In this document: in pieces, positions 36,582-45,723 of the stretch
Position numbering within the stretch: the stretch's first letter is position 1
How the letters are laid out: each line of letters opens with the position of its first letter
Source: CAYWBI01 sp964456445
GTDB taxonomy: Bacteria > Calditrichota > Calditrichia > Calditrichales > J004
Length of the DNA: 57,643 nucleotides
Reading direction: 5' to 3'
Assembly: GCA_964456445.1 (NCBI GenBank)
Contig: CAYWBI010000007.1
Location: 1-57,643, forward strand
The notes under the pieces: model-generated
Database searches by the model: none
The model's input: the letters and a program-made list of their open reading frames with translations, nothing else
Told to the model about the DNA's origin: nothing
Program-made: the position numbers and the translations under genes

Positions 36582-37729
36582 CTATTCTACCCGTGAAGTA
36601 GATGTTTGTTCGTTCTGAGCTGTTTGGGCCAATACGCTATCGGCAAAATTTACTCTTTTCTTTACAGATGGATGACTATGAAAAAGAAATTCAACCATCC
36701 CCCCGGCTCAGGATCGCTTAGATTAAACTGTCCCAGTTTCTTCAAGGCTACCACAAAAAGCCAGGGCTTTGTGCTATGTTCCAATGCATATCGGTCAGCC
36801 TGATACTCATTCCGTCTGCTGATTACATTATTTATTGGTGCGAAAAGAACCGAAATAAATGACAGGATAATTACCAGCAGCGGTAGCGCAGCCAAATCGG
36901 CAACGCCATTAAAGTTAAAGTAGGTAATACTTTTGACATAAATTGATGCCGCAAGAAATAGACTGCCAAAGGTAACCACCGTGCCAATGACCGTTCCGGT
37001 TAAAATATGTTTATGAACATAGTGGCCGACTTCATGAGCAAAAACGGTTTCAATTTCATCTGCTGAAAAATTTTCCAGCAAGGTGTCGCCTATTATAATT
37101 CTTTTACTTTTCCCAAATCCGGTAAATGCGGCATTGGCTTTTTTTGTTGTTTTGCTTATATCAAAACGGTACACACCATCAAGATCGAAATTTCCTTCAT
37201 CCGCTAATCGTTGCATCCTAACCATCAATTGCGGATCATCCAGTTTTTCAAACTTATAAAAAAGTGGGAAAATTAATTGAGGGGCCAACTTTCCAAGCAC
37301 AATTGAAAAAACAAACATTATCGAACCAAACCACAGCCACCATGTTTCCGGGTATTCAATCAGGAAAAAATAAAAAACTTCCAATAAAGGTAGAGTAATA
37401 ACCGATGCAACCATCATGGCTTTGCTTTCTTCCCATAACCATTGAACAAAATTCTGGTTTGATAAATTAAATCGGTGTTCCAGCCAAAAACCGTTGAGAT
37501 AAGTTATCGGAAATAGCAAGATAACAAAACAGGTACCGGCAACTGCAACGAAAAAAAGAAGTTGTACATATGGGCTGCCCACAATTGTTGAAACCAAGTC
37601 CCGCAACATTTCAGAGAATCCCAAAAGAACAAAAGCCATCAGGGCCGTGAGAGACAGCAAAGTTGAACTTATCGAAAAAATTAGATTTAATCTTTGATAT
37701 TTTTTGGATATTAGATGACCACTTTTCAA
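36582..37729 (-). CDS. M48/Ste24-type membrane protease (frameshifted)
   Basis: About 382 residues after frame repair. Family M48 CAAX-protease-like: several transmembrane helices, ITYLNGFWLEHRFNLSNQ, zinc site HEVGH (232-236) and the distal glutamate in NEYQADRYA (E308, D312). The start is TTG at 37729, preceded by AAGGAA. At 36699-36704 a run of six C (G on the coding strand) breaks the frame after NLSDPEP; the uncorrected frame stops at 36662. Adding one G gives EFLFHSHPSVKKRV, the usual Ste24 ending, and the frame continues to a TAG at 36582. Zinc and acid residues lie before the break, so activity may not be lost. The family cleaves membrane-embedded or prenylated substrates; substrates here are unknown. 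Confidence 0.8.
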
Positions 37730-38146
37730 TATGGGATTTCCTTATTGACGGATAAGCAATTTTAAATTATAGAACCCGAAGGTCTGATGTTAATCTATTA
37801 ATGTTAAAGCTGAACCATATTTAATTTAAATAAACATAGAATCCTCATGTCAATAGGTAAACAAACCGACCGTACATAATCGGCATTAGATTTATACTAT
37901 TTTATAAGTAATGGACGTTTAGAATTATTAGATATGGGAAAAAGTTAAAGATAATCATTTTTTGAATGCTTCCAAATCACAGAAAATATAAAAAAGGTTG
38001 TAAATAAAAGGTTTTTACGTAAAAAATCAAAAATTTGTGAGATAACCCGCATCAACAGTACCTGAATTAGTATATGCTAGATTTAGTTCATAGCTTTTAT
38101 TTTAATAAGGAATGAATAACATTATTTATAATCAAGGAGGATCATC
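37730..38146. other. intergenic region before the type IX cargo gene
   Basis: More than 400 AT-rich bases between the divergent Ste24 gene and the plus-strand cargo gene. The only clear element is the strong AAGGAGG ribosome site at 38134-38140. I see no gene or hairpin pair and no convincing promoter. Confidence 0.4.
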
Positions 38147-39634
38147 ATGAAAAACATACTTCTTTTTGCCATCCTTTATCTAGGCATCGGCTTCGCACAA
38201 CAGATGCCGGGCGCGGGATTTCGGTTACCGGATTCTCATATTGACCTGCAATATTCAAATATCACTTCATCAAATGTTACAACCACGAATGATAGTGGTT
38301 TTGTCTTTTCCACAACGACTTATACCTTTAGCGATTTGGTTGTTTTTAGCTATTTTGACAATTCACGCTTCAATTTATATGATCAATCCGGTACAAAAAT
38401 TGACAGCATTTCCCTAAACAGTGATGAGTATCATTCTTTTAGTCCTGTCAGCGGACAAGGTATCTATCGTGTTACCGGTAATCAATCATTCACACTTTTG
38501 GTTGGTGATCCGGTTACAAATAATATTATGGGGTTTTTTGCAGTTGACCAGGCAGGTAAACCACTTTCAACCCATCTTGAAACCTTTATGCCAAAATACT
38601 GGAGTGGGAGTGAACTTTTTATTGTTTTTGCCTATTCAGATGGTACCGAATATACAATTAAGAACCTAACCGACTCAACAACCATAGCCGCCGGAATCCT
38701 TAACAAAGGCGAACATGTATCCCTTAACAATGTACAGGGAAAGTTCTTAAAAGTTACCGCGAACAACCTTGTTTCGGCTCTAAGCTATGCGGATCAGGGA
38801 TATTTTATTCCTGCTGATAATGGTACATTTGCTGGAATAAATTTCTATGGTTTTTCAGGCTATATTGGGAGCTGGCTGAATGGGATTGTTGTAACAGCTT
38901 ATAATGATTCAACGGAATATCTGATTCTGAACACGGTAACCGGTGATACAATCCAGAGTGGTATGCTCCAATATGCTGAAGTGGCCTCACCAACCATTTC
39001 AGGCGAAACTTATTTTCAGGTTATGACCAATAAACCGGTTACAGTAAGCAACACACCTTATGCAGGATGGAGTGGAAATTATTATTATCTTACCCGCCAG
39101 ATTGATGAAAGCGGTCAGGGTATCGGGACACATTTTATCACACCTGTGACGCCGGGGAACTATGATTTATTTTCATTTGAAGATAACAACCATATACTGG
39201 TCAAAAATACAGTGACGGGAGATACAATCTATCAGGCCGTTCTTGCAAAAGGAGAACATTATAACTTCACCTCGAGCAAGACAGTTTATGACATAAGCGG
39301 AACAGCAAATCTTTCCGCAATTGCATCTTATGGCGGTGGCTACGGCGCAGATTTTGTCCCGCTTAATTTTGCAACCGGATTACCAGATCTCGCCATATCC
39401 AGCAGAGACATTATCTTCGATCCGGATTCTGCTCAAAATGTGGGGGACCCCATTTTAGTGACGGCAATGATTCATAATTATGGATACACAACCGCCTACG
39501 ATATCCCGGTTGAATTCTTCGATGGTGATCCTGCTGGTGGAAATACGATCAGTGGATTATTAACGATCGATTCAATCCCGCCCAGGCACAGCCGAACACG
39601 TGCAAACACAATGGAAAACACCGGCCAATCCTGA
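38147..39634 (+). CDS. secreted type IX cargo, N-terminal part (frameshifted)
   Basis: The first part of a large secreted protein. Signal peptide (MKNILLFAILYLGIGFAQ), then repeated beta-rich units with recurring NTVTGDTI and KGEH segments (for example YAEVASPTISGETYFQV, YNDSTEYLI), and the start of a CARDB-like adhesion domain (DLAISSRDIIFDPDS, DPILVTAMIHNYG). The frame breaks at 39581-39583, where CCC replaces CC; removing one C gives IPPGTAEHVQTQW and joins to the second part. Whole gene: 38147-40391, about 747 codons. AAGGAGG precedes the ATG. Confidence 0.75.
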   Translation: MKNILLFAILYLGIGFAQQMPGAGFRLPDSHIDLQYSNITSSNVTTTNDSGFVFSTTTYTFSDLVVFSYFDNSRFNLYDQSGTKIDSISLNSDEYHSFSPVSGQGIYRVTGNQSFTLLVGDPVTNNIMGFFAVDQAGKPLSTHLETFMPKYWSGSELFIVFAYSDGTEYTIKNLTDSTTIAAGILNKGEHVSLNNVQGKFLKVTANNLVSALSYADQGYFIPADNGTFAGINFYGFSGYIGSWLNGIVVTAYNDSTEYLILNTVTGDTIQSGMLQYAEVASPTISGETYFQVMTNKPVTVSNTPYAGWSGNYYYLTRQIDESGQGIGTHFITPVTPGNYDLFSFEDNNHILVKNTVTGDTIYQAVLAKGEHYNFTSSKTVYDISGTANLSAIASYGGGYGADFVPLNFATGLPDLAISSRDIIFDPDSAQNVGDPILVTAMIHNYGYTTAYDIPVEFFDGDPAGGNTISGLLTIDSIPPRHSRTRANTMENTGQS

Positions 39635-40391
39635 GTATCATGCCGTTCATGTCGCCATTGATTATGAACAAACAATTTTGGAATCAAACACATCCAACAA
39701 CTCTGCATTTAAAAATCTCGTTCCAAATAAAGATTTACTGCCGCCGCTGGTTACAATTATCGAAGCGCCGGCAAGCGTGAACACTGCAACGGGTGACACG
39801 CTGGATTTCAATACATTCGATATTCAGGTACAGGTCTTTAATAGTGGAACAGTTACGGCGGATACGGTCACTGCTTTACTTCACCTTCCAACCGGGTTGA
39901 CAATTGCCGATGGCAGTGACTCCCTTTTTACCATCGGGAATATGGCAAGCAATGCGACAGTAACCCATACCTGGAGAATAAACATCACCAGTTTTCAGGA
40001 TATCGCCGCATTCTTTTATTCTGTGACGGTTGATGCAAAAAACGCCGAGACAAAGGATGTGAACCGGATGCTGGTCATCAATTACCCCACAGCCCTAGAA
40101 AGAAAAGGCCGGGCCCACGCCCCGGAAAATTTTGCACTGTTGCAAAACTATCCGAACCCTTTTAATCCTGCAACTAATATCGAATTCCACGTTAATAAAA
40201 CAAGCCGAATTGTTTTAGATGTTTATGATCTGAGCGGCCGAAAGGTTGAGACACTGGTTCAAAGCAGGCTCGCACCAGGATTTTACAAAACGCGTTTCGA
40301 CGGCAAGGGCCGAAGTAGTGGCATTTATTTTGTCCGTTTACAAATTGACGGGTTGGAAAGAGGCTTTATGAAAATGACCCTGATAAAATAG
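39600..40391 (+). CDS. secreted type IX cargo, C-terminal part with sorting domain
   Basis: Continuation of the gene beginning at 38147, read in the +1 frame after the extra C. It completes the CARDB-like domain (AIDYEQTILESNTSNNSAF), has a second beta domain (TFDIQVQVFNSGTVTADTV), and ends in a type IX secretion sorting domain: LLQNYPNPFNPATNIEFHV, VYDLSGRKVETLV, APGFYKTRFDG and the terminal GFMKMTLIK. This tail directs export across the outer membrane by the type IX system in related bacteria. A start at 39600 (GTG) is a frame artefact, not a real start. A terminator follows at 40440. Confidence 0.78.
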   Translation: MQTQWKTPANPEYHAVHVAIDYEQTILESNTSNNSAFKNLVPNKDLLPPLVTIIEAPASVNTATGDTLDFNTFDIQVQVFNSGTVTADTVTALLHLPTGLTIADGSDSLFTIGNMASNATVTHTWRINITSFQDIAAFFYSVTVDAKNAETKDVNRMLVINYPTALERKGRAHAPENFALLQNYPNPFNPATNIEFHVNKTSRIVLDVYDLSGRKVETLVQSRLAPGFYKTRFDGKGRSSGIYFVRLQIDGLERGFMKMTLIK

Positions 40392-40439
40392 TTTGTATTC
40401 ATGCGATCTGTATCAGAAAAGTATAAACAATAATATGGG

Positions 40440-40467
40440 GCCGCCTTTTATAAGGCGGCTTTTTTAT
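40440..40467 (+). terminator. Rho-independent terminator
   Basis: Perfect stem GCCGCCTT-TTAT-AAGGCGGC followed by TTTTTTAT. It ends the type IX cargo gene and isolates it from trkA. Confidence 0.85.
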
Positions 40468-40599
40468 TATAGTTGAATTACATTCATTTCGAATTCCTGC
40501 TTTGCGGCTATTGAATGATTTCCCTATATTGATCCGTCCGATTATATTTATTGCTCAAACCGGTTCAATCCTTATTAAAACGCACCTGAAAGGGTATTC

Positions 40600-41940
40600 G
40601 TGTACATAGTAATCGTTGGTGCAGGAAACGTTGGCTATAACCTGGCAAAACTGCTGTCCTATGAAAAACACGATGTGGCCATTATCGAACAAAATCCACA
40701 GGTATTTTCCCGTGCCCAGGAAGGTCTTGATGCCCAGGCTTTCCTGGGCAGTGGATGCAGCTACCGGCTTTTACAGAAAGCACATATCGAGCAGGCGGAT
40801 TTACTGGTTGCGGTTTCCAATAACGATGAAGCCAATATCCTTTCCTGCATGGCCGCCAAATCATTTAAGGTAAAAACGACCATCGCCCGTGTCCAAAACC
40901 GGGAGTATCTCCATGAACAATCTCCGATAAACGGTAAAAAACTTGGGATTGACCTTTTAATCCATCCGGAATCTGAGGCGGCGAACGGAGCAATCCGTTT
41001 GCTTGAACAAAGCGCTGCCAGCCATATCATCGAATTTGCCGATGGCAAGATTGTTTTGATCGGGATTCAACTTGACCGTGATCTCAACATATTGCGTACA
41101 CCGTTAAAAGAGCTGGACCCTCAATTTTCGGATCTGGAATTCCGTACGGTTGCCATCCAGCGCAAGGAACGCACGCTTATCCCAGACGGCAATGATATGT
41201 TTATGCCGAATGACCGTATCTTTATCGCGGTAACCCGCAACAAAATTGAAGAAGCGATAAAACTTTTTGGTAAAGAGAACCGGGCAATCCAAAACGTGAT
41301 GATCATGGGCGGTGGACAAACAGGGTTTTTAATCGCTAAAATCCTGGAAAAACGTTTCAATGTAAAAATTATTGAATCAAGAGAAGATATTGCGGAACAG
41401 TTGGCCGAAAAACTGACCAAGGCTTTGGTTATACGCGGTGACGGGCTGGACATGAATTTGCTTGCGCTGGAAGGGATAATCGATATGGACGCCTTTATCG
41501 CCGTGACAGGCGATGATGAAACAAACCTGGTTGCCAGCCTGATGGCCAAACACCTTGAGGTGCCAAAAATCGTTTCACTGATCAATAAAACAGAATACAC
41601 ACCCATTATTCCAACCATTGGCATAGATGCGTATATTTCCAAACAAATGCTGACGGTAAACAGTATCTTGCGCTACATCCGCAGAGGTCAAATCGCAAGC
41701 GTAGCTTCCATACCCGGCACACCCGTGGAAGCCATCGAATTTATAACGAGTGAAAATTCAAAAGTGACAAACAAGAAATTGAGCCAACTCAAATTTCCAA
41801 AAAATGCGATCGTTGGCGGTGTCTCCCGAAATGGTGCGGCCTTTATCCCTGTGGGCAGCACGCAAATCCAGGCCATGGACAAGGTTGTGCTGTTTGCATT
41901 GCCCTCGGCCATACATGCACTTGAAAAAATGTTTGAATAA
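40600..41940 (+). CDS. trkA: Trk potassium uptake regulatory subunit TrkA
   Basis: 446 residues with two RCK modules. The N-terminal NAD-binding fold shows GAGNVG (7-12), the second GGGQTG (from about 237); each is followed by a TrkA-C-like domain (about 140-220 and 365-440). TrkA sits on the cytoplasmic face of TrkH and gates potassium uptake in response to nucleotides. The start is GTG at 40600, with AAAGGG about 5 bases upstream. The trkH gene begins 15 bp after its stop, forming a two-gene operon. Confidence 0.92.
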   Translation: MYIVIVGAGNVGYNLAKLLSYEKHDVAIIEQNPQVFSRAQEGLDAQAFLGSGCSYRLLQKAHIEQADLLVAVSNNDEANILSCMAAKSFKVKTTIARVQNREYLHEQSPINGKKLGIDLLIHPESEAANGAIRLLEQSAASHIIEFADGKIVLIGIQLDRDLNILRTPLKELDPQFSDLEFRTVAIQRKERTLIPDGNDMFMPNDRIFIAVTRNKIEEAIKLFGKENRAIQNVMIMGGGQTGFLIAKILEKRFNVKIIESREDIAEQLAEKLTKALVIRGDGLDMNLLALEGIIDMDAFIAVTGDDETNLVASLMAKHLEVPKIVSLINKTEYTPIIPTIGIDAYISKQMLTVNSILRYIRRGQIASVASIPGTPVEAIEFITSENSKVTNKKLSQLKFPKNAIVGGVSRNGAAFIPVGSTQIQAMDKVVLFALPSAIHALEKMFE

Positions 41941-41955
41941 AACAGGACCTCCCCT

Positions 41956-43401
41956 TTGCAATTAAAATCCGTTCTGAATGTACTCAGTGCGCTGATGATC
42001 GTTCTGGCCATATCCCTTTTACCGCCCACCATCATCAGCTATTTTTATGAAAAGACCGATTTAAATGCGTTTTTGACGACCATATTCATATCAACGTCCG
42101 GCGGGCTGATACTTTATTTTGCAACCCGTGCTTACCGCCGGGAACTACGGGCAAAAGACGGTTTTGTCATTGTCACTCTCGGCTGGATTCTTTTTTCCGC
42201 CCTGGGCGCCCTGCCCTTCTTTTTGTCGGGATTTATCCCCTCCTATACCGACGCCTTTTTTGAAACCATGTCCGGCTTTACAACCACCGGGGCAACGATT
42301 CTATCCAACATCGAGGGTCTGCCACATGGTCTTTTGTTCTGGCGATCGCTTACCCATTGGCTGGGCGGGATGGGCATCATCTTACTTTCTCTGGCGATTT
42401 TACCCCTGCTTGGCGTTGGCGGGATGCAACTTTTTAAGGCCGAGGTCCCGGGCCCTACGCCCGATAAACTGACCCCACGCATCAAGCATACTGCTGAATT
42501 GCTATGGGGCGTATATCTTTTACTTACTGTTCTGGAAATCCTTTTGTTGATGGGCGGGGGCATGGGCTGGTTCGACTCGGTTTGCCATACCTTCGGCACC
42601 ATGGCCACCGGCGGGTTCTCAACCAAAAACACCAGCATCGCCTATTTTCACAGCGGGTATATCGATTATGTTATCACCTTGTTTATGATTTTGGCAGGGA
42701 TGAATTTTTCGCTCCATTACCGGGCTTTACGCGGGAAGCCATTAATCTATTTTAAAGACAGGGAAACCCTCTTTTATTTTAGCATCATTGCGGCGACAAC
42801 TATTTTTATTGCCATCAGCATTTATCAGCAAACACACGAAGGCGTTGAACTCAGTTTCCGTCATGCCGTTTTCCAGGTTGCGTCAATTATAACCACAACG
42901 GGTTATGGCACCGCGGATTACGAACAATGGAGTACAACATCGCGCATGTTGCTTTTTATCCTGATGTTTTTAGGCGGATGTGCCGGATCGACCGGTGGGG
43001 GGTTAAAAATAATCCGAACACTTATTTTAATAAAATTCAGCATGAATGAGATAAAAAAGTTGGTTCATCCCCAAGCCGTGCTACCGGTTCGTATTGGCAA
43101 TAAGGTTGTTTCCCCCGATATAATTTCAAATGTGGCGGGCTTTTATCTTTTTTATATTTCTATTTTCGTTACAGGCGTCTTGTTCCTAAACGTGGTCGGC
43201 CTGAATTTTGAAACATCTCTGGGCGGCGTGGCGGCTACGCTGGGCAATATCGGGCCCGGCCTGGGCGAGCTGGGCCCTACCGACAATTATGGATTTTTAC
43301 CCGTTGCGGCCAAATGGTTTCTCTCTTTTCTTATGTTGGTGGGCAGGTTGGAAATTTATACCGTACTGATTCTGTTTACACCGGTCTTTTGGAAGAAATA
43401 A
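41956..43401 (+). CDS. trkH: Trk potassium uptake channel TrkH
   Basis: 481 residues with about ten transmembrane helices and repeated pore loops: SGFTTTGATILSNIEGLPHG (first), TFGTMATGGFSTKN, and ASIITTTGYGTADYEQW (the TTGYGT type). This is the TrkH/KtrB potassium-translocating subunit in the inner membrane. The start is TTG at 41956 just after AGGACCTCC, and no ATG is nearby. It works with TrkA encoded immediately upstream. Confidence 0.92.
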   Translation: MQLKSVLNVLSALMIVLAISLLPPTIISYFYEKTDLNAFLTTIFISTSGGLILYFATRAYRRELRAKDGFVIVTLGWILFSALGALPFFLSGFIPSYTDAFFETMSGFTTTGATILSNIEGLPHGLLFWRSLTHWLGGMGIILLSLAILPLLGVGGMQLFKAEVPGPTPDKLTPRIKHTAELLWGVYLLLTVLEILLLMGGGMGWFDSVCHTFGTMATGGFSTKNTSIAYFHSGYIDYVITLFMILAGMNFSLHYRALRGKPLIYFKDRETLFYFSIIAATTIFIAISIYQQTHEGVELSFRHAVFQVASIITTTGYGTADYEQWSTTSRMLLFILMFLGGCAGSTGGGLKIIRTLILIKFSMNEIKKLVHPQAVLPVRIGNKVVSPDIISNVAGFYLFYISIFVTGVLFLNVVGLNFETSLGGVAATLGNIGPGLGELGPTDNYGFLPVAAKWFLSFLMLVGRLEIYTVLILFTPVFWKK

Positions 43402-43589
43402 GATATTAAAGATTTAATGGCTGCTCTTCAAAGATCGTGACGAATTTAAGCCCGAAGGCTCAGGATGCAACACGGCCAGCTCCGGGTAAATGCCTTTCGA
43501 AATAATACACCCCTCCCGTTTTTCTTTTCTCCACTGCCTGGTGTTTATCTCCCTTTTCCGGAGATTCGCTCTAAGCGCCCCGTGCAAAT

Positions 43590-43638
43590 CAAGACAGCTC
43601 CTATCTGTCTTGACATTGCCTGTTCCGGTCACTATCTT
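43590..43638 (+). promoter_or_regulatory. candidate promoter with inverted repeat over -35
   Basis: TTGACA at 43610-43615 and TATCTT at 43633-43638 are spaced by exactly 17 bases, a good sigma-70-like promoter upstream of the cargo gene at 43670. A perfect 8-bp inverted repeat, CAAGACAG-7-CTGTCTTG (43590-43612), overlaps the -35. It could be a repressor site or a terminator-like hairpin of trkH (no T-tract). Confidence 0.45.
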
Positions 43639-43669
43639 GCGCATATGTGTCTTTTGAGGAGGATACAAA

Positions 43670-45073
43670 ATGAAAATATTTTTCATGCTGATCTTTTTAT
43701 TCACAACACTCGATGCCCAACAATTTAGCCCAAAACCTTTTATCACTATCGCGGGTGATAACCAAAATGTTTTTGTTTCGCAGAATTACCCCAGGTATGA
43801 TGGGGCGCATTATATTTGCTGGGAGAACCATGTAAATGACCGCTACCGCATCCTGATGCGCCGGATCAGCCCCGATACCGGCTCGATTGTAACCGTGGCC
43901 AACAGCATTCATCCGCTCCGTTATCCGCAAATCCAGGTCTCAGGAAGTAGAATCTCCCTGGCATGGAAAATGGAAATAAATAACCGCGGGCGGATTTATT
44001 ACAAATCCTACCTGGAAGGCGTCCCAGATAGCGCGCGTATTCTTTCCGATACGACCCGTAACGCCGGGCAACCAGGGCTTGGCCAAAACCATGTGGCCTG
44101 GGTCAGTGATTCCACTTTGCTCATTCTGCCTCTTGACAGTACCTATGCGGTTCTTAGACTCCCATGCAAAGGATGCAGCAAACCCATACTGGCGTCTTAT
44201 GATGATAATCGCATTTTCAAGTTGTACTATCGCCAACAGACCGATTCCATCGCCAATATTGTCCGCTTAAATTTCAACAATTATTATACCGACAGTATCA
44301 CTTCTGCAATAATTTCCGGGGGAAAAGAGAGTGATTCGCCACGGAGCACCTTTGAGGGAGGGATTGTTTTTCGTCAACAAACAGATAACGCCTGGCATAT
44401 CGTTACCAGTGATGTTTACGATATAGATTATTCACTAAAGAACCTGATCCCTTTTCACCCCTATTATTATCAATTGATAATCTTTACGGTAGGCGGTCAA
44501 CTGGAGTCGCAACCCATCGATGCGCCCCGAATGCTTATATTTGACGCCGCGCCAAATGGGCTCAGCGATATTTATTTCAACAACCTGGAATATGGCGAAG
44601 CAGGTGACACGATCAACGTGTCCCAATCCCCCTACCCGGATCAAAAGCCGGTGATGACGGTGATTCCCAGTTATGAACAGCCGCAAGACAGTACAGACCT
44701 GGTGATCTTCTGGGAACATACCGGCGCCAACAACAAATCCGATATCTATTGGGCCCGCTATAAATACTTCACACCAACAGGACTGGATGAAGCAAAGCAA
44801 GTTAAACCCGAAACAGTGGAATTAATCGGCAACTATCCCAATCCGTTCAATCCATCCACAATAATCCGTTACCGTTTGTCCAGGACACAGAAGCTAAAAC
44901 TGCTGTTGTTTGACGCAAGTGGTCACCTGATCCGCACTTTGTTTTCGGGCGTGCAACCTGCCGGGGTGCATCAGCTAACCTTCGAGGCTAGTGATTTGGC
45001 CAGTGGAATTTATTTCTACCGCCTGCAGACAGGCGGTTTTATGCGCACTAAAAAGATGTTGTTGTTACGGTGA
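43670..45073 (+). CDS. secreted type IX cargo protein
   Basis: 467 residues. Signal peptide (to about residue 16, LDAQ), then a beta-propeller-like region (VNDRYRILMRRI, IYWARYKYFTP and similar strands), and a C-terminal type IX sorting domain: ELIGNYPNPFNPSTIIRYRLS, LLLFDASGHLIRTLF, GVHQLTFEASDLASGIYFYRL and a final basic GFMRTKKMLLLR. The ribosome site GAGGAGGAT precedes the ATG. The protein is expected outside the cell or on its surface. No enzymatic motif is recognised. Confidence 0.8.
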   Translation: MKIFFMLIFLFTTLDAQQFSPKPFITIAGDNQNVFVSQNYPRYDGAHYICWENHVNDRYRILMRRISPDTGSIVTVANSIHPLRYPQIQVSGSRISLAWKMEINNRGRIYYKSYLEGVPDSARILSDTTRNAGQPGLGQNHVAWVSDSTLLILPLDSTYAVLRLPCKGCSKPILASYDDNRIFKLYYRQQTDSIANIVRLNFNNYYTDSITSAIISGGKESDSPRSTFEGGIVFRQQTDNAWHIVTSDVYDIDYSLKNLIPFHPYYYQLIIFTVGGQLESQPIDAPRMLIFDAAPNGLSDIYFNNLEYGEAGDTINVSQSPYPDQKPVMTVIPSYEQPQDSTDLVIFWEHTGANNKSDIYWARYKYFTPTGLDEAKQVKPETVELIGNYPNPFNPSTIIRYRLSRTQKLKLLLFDASGHLIRTLFSGVQPAGVHQLTFEASDLASGIYFYRLQTGGFMRTKKMLLLR

Positions 45074-45127
45074 AGCTTTCTTAGATCTTATCAAAAATTT
45101 TCCCGGAGGACTCCGGAGGAGGTTGTT

Positions 45128-45631
45128 ATGCATAAAAGGATCGTATTGATCCTTCTTGGGATTCTTCTTCCAGCGTTTTGTCTAAGCGCTCAATCTACCG
45201 GACAACAAGCCGTTTCACAGACAAAGTCCGCTAAGGTGGACTCGCTCTCTTTTCTGCCAGAGGGTACAGTCATATCGTCCCGACGCGGAAATAAGATTAT
45301 ATGCTTCCTACCTGGCAACACCATAGTGCAAGGCCTGTTGTGCCATGGTCATAAACATGATTACCAGACTGTGTTCTATACCAATGGAAATTTGAGCCTG
45401 GCCTGGCTTGTTAATGATACGGTGATCCAGCGCATTCCGTGTGCGGCGGCAAGTTTTTGGACGGAGATACTAAGGGGCATCTATGGAAGCGCGGGTGTGC
45501 ATTTCCATCCCAATGGAAAACTATCTCAATGTAAATTGTCAAAAGATTTCAGAATCGAGGGACATACATTCAAGAAAGGCGATGTGTTGCATTTTGATAA
45601 AACAGGAAATCTGTTACTACAAAACCCATAG
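45128..45631 (+). CDS. small secreted MORN-like protein
   Basis: 167 residues. Signal peptide (to about residue 21, LSAQ), then repeated short beta units: VFYTNGNLSLAWL and VHFHPNGKLSQCKLSKDFRI, ending FDKTGNL. The FxPNGKL pattern is MORN-like. It carries several cysteines and a GHKHD histidine cluster. CGGAGGAGG precedes the ATG. It follows the cargo gene by about 54 bp and may be co-transcribed. Function unknown. Confidence 0.65.
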   Translation: MHKRIVLILLGILLPAFCLSAQSTGQQAVSQTKSAKVDSLSFLPEGTVISSRRGNKIICFLPGNTIVQGLLCHGHKHDYQTVFYTNGNLSLAWLVNDTVIQRIPCAAASFWTEILRGIYGSAGVHFHPNGKLSQCKLSKDFRIEGHTFKKGDVLHFDKTGNLLLQNP

Positions 45632-45656
45632 TTGACTTCGGCAACAGAAAGTAAAA

Positions 45657-45694
45657 AAATCCCCCGCCTAAAAAAGCGGAGGATTTCATTTTTG
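45657..45694. terminator. bidirectional terminator between convergent genes
   Basis: Stem AAATCC..CCGC paired with GCGG..GGATTT (one mismatch) around an A-rich loop. Leftward (bipA direction) the hairpin ends in seven T, a strong terminator; rightward it ends in ATTTTT. It separates the small secreted gene from bipA. Confidence 0.75.
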
Positions 45695-45723
45695 ATAAAA
45701 TTTTATAATATAATTGTTACAGT

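Noticed and set aside
43414..43669. Coding in the trkH-cargo gap
   Set aside because: Short frames on both strands lack ribosome sites and domain-like sequence; the gap holds a promoter-like pair instead.
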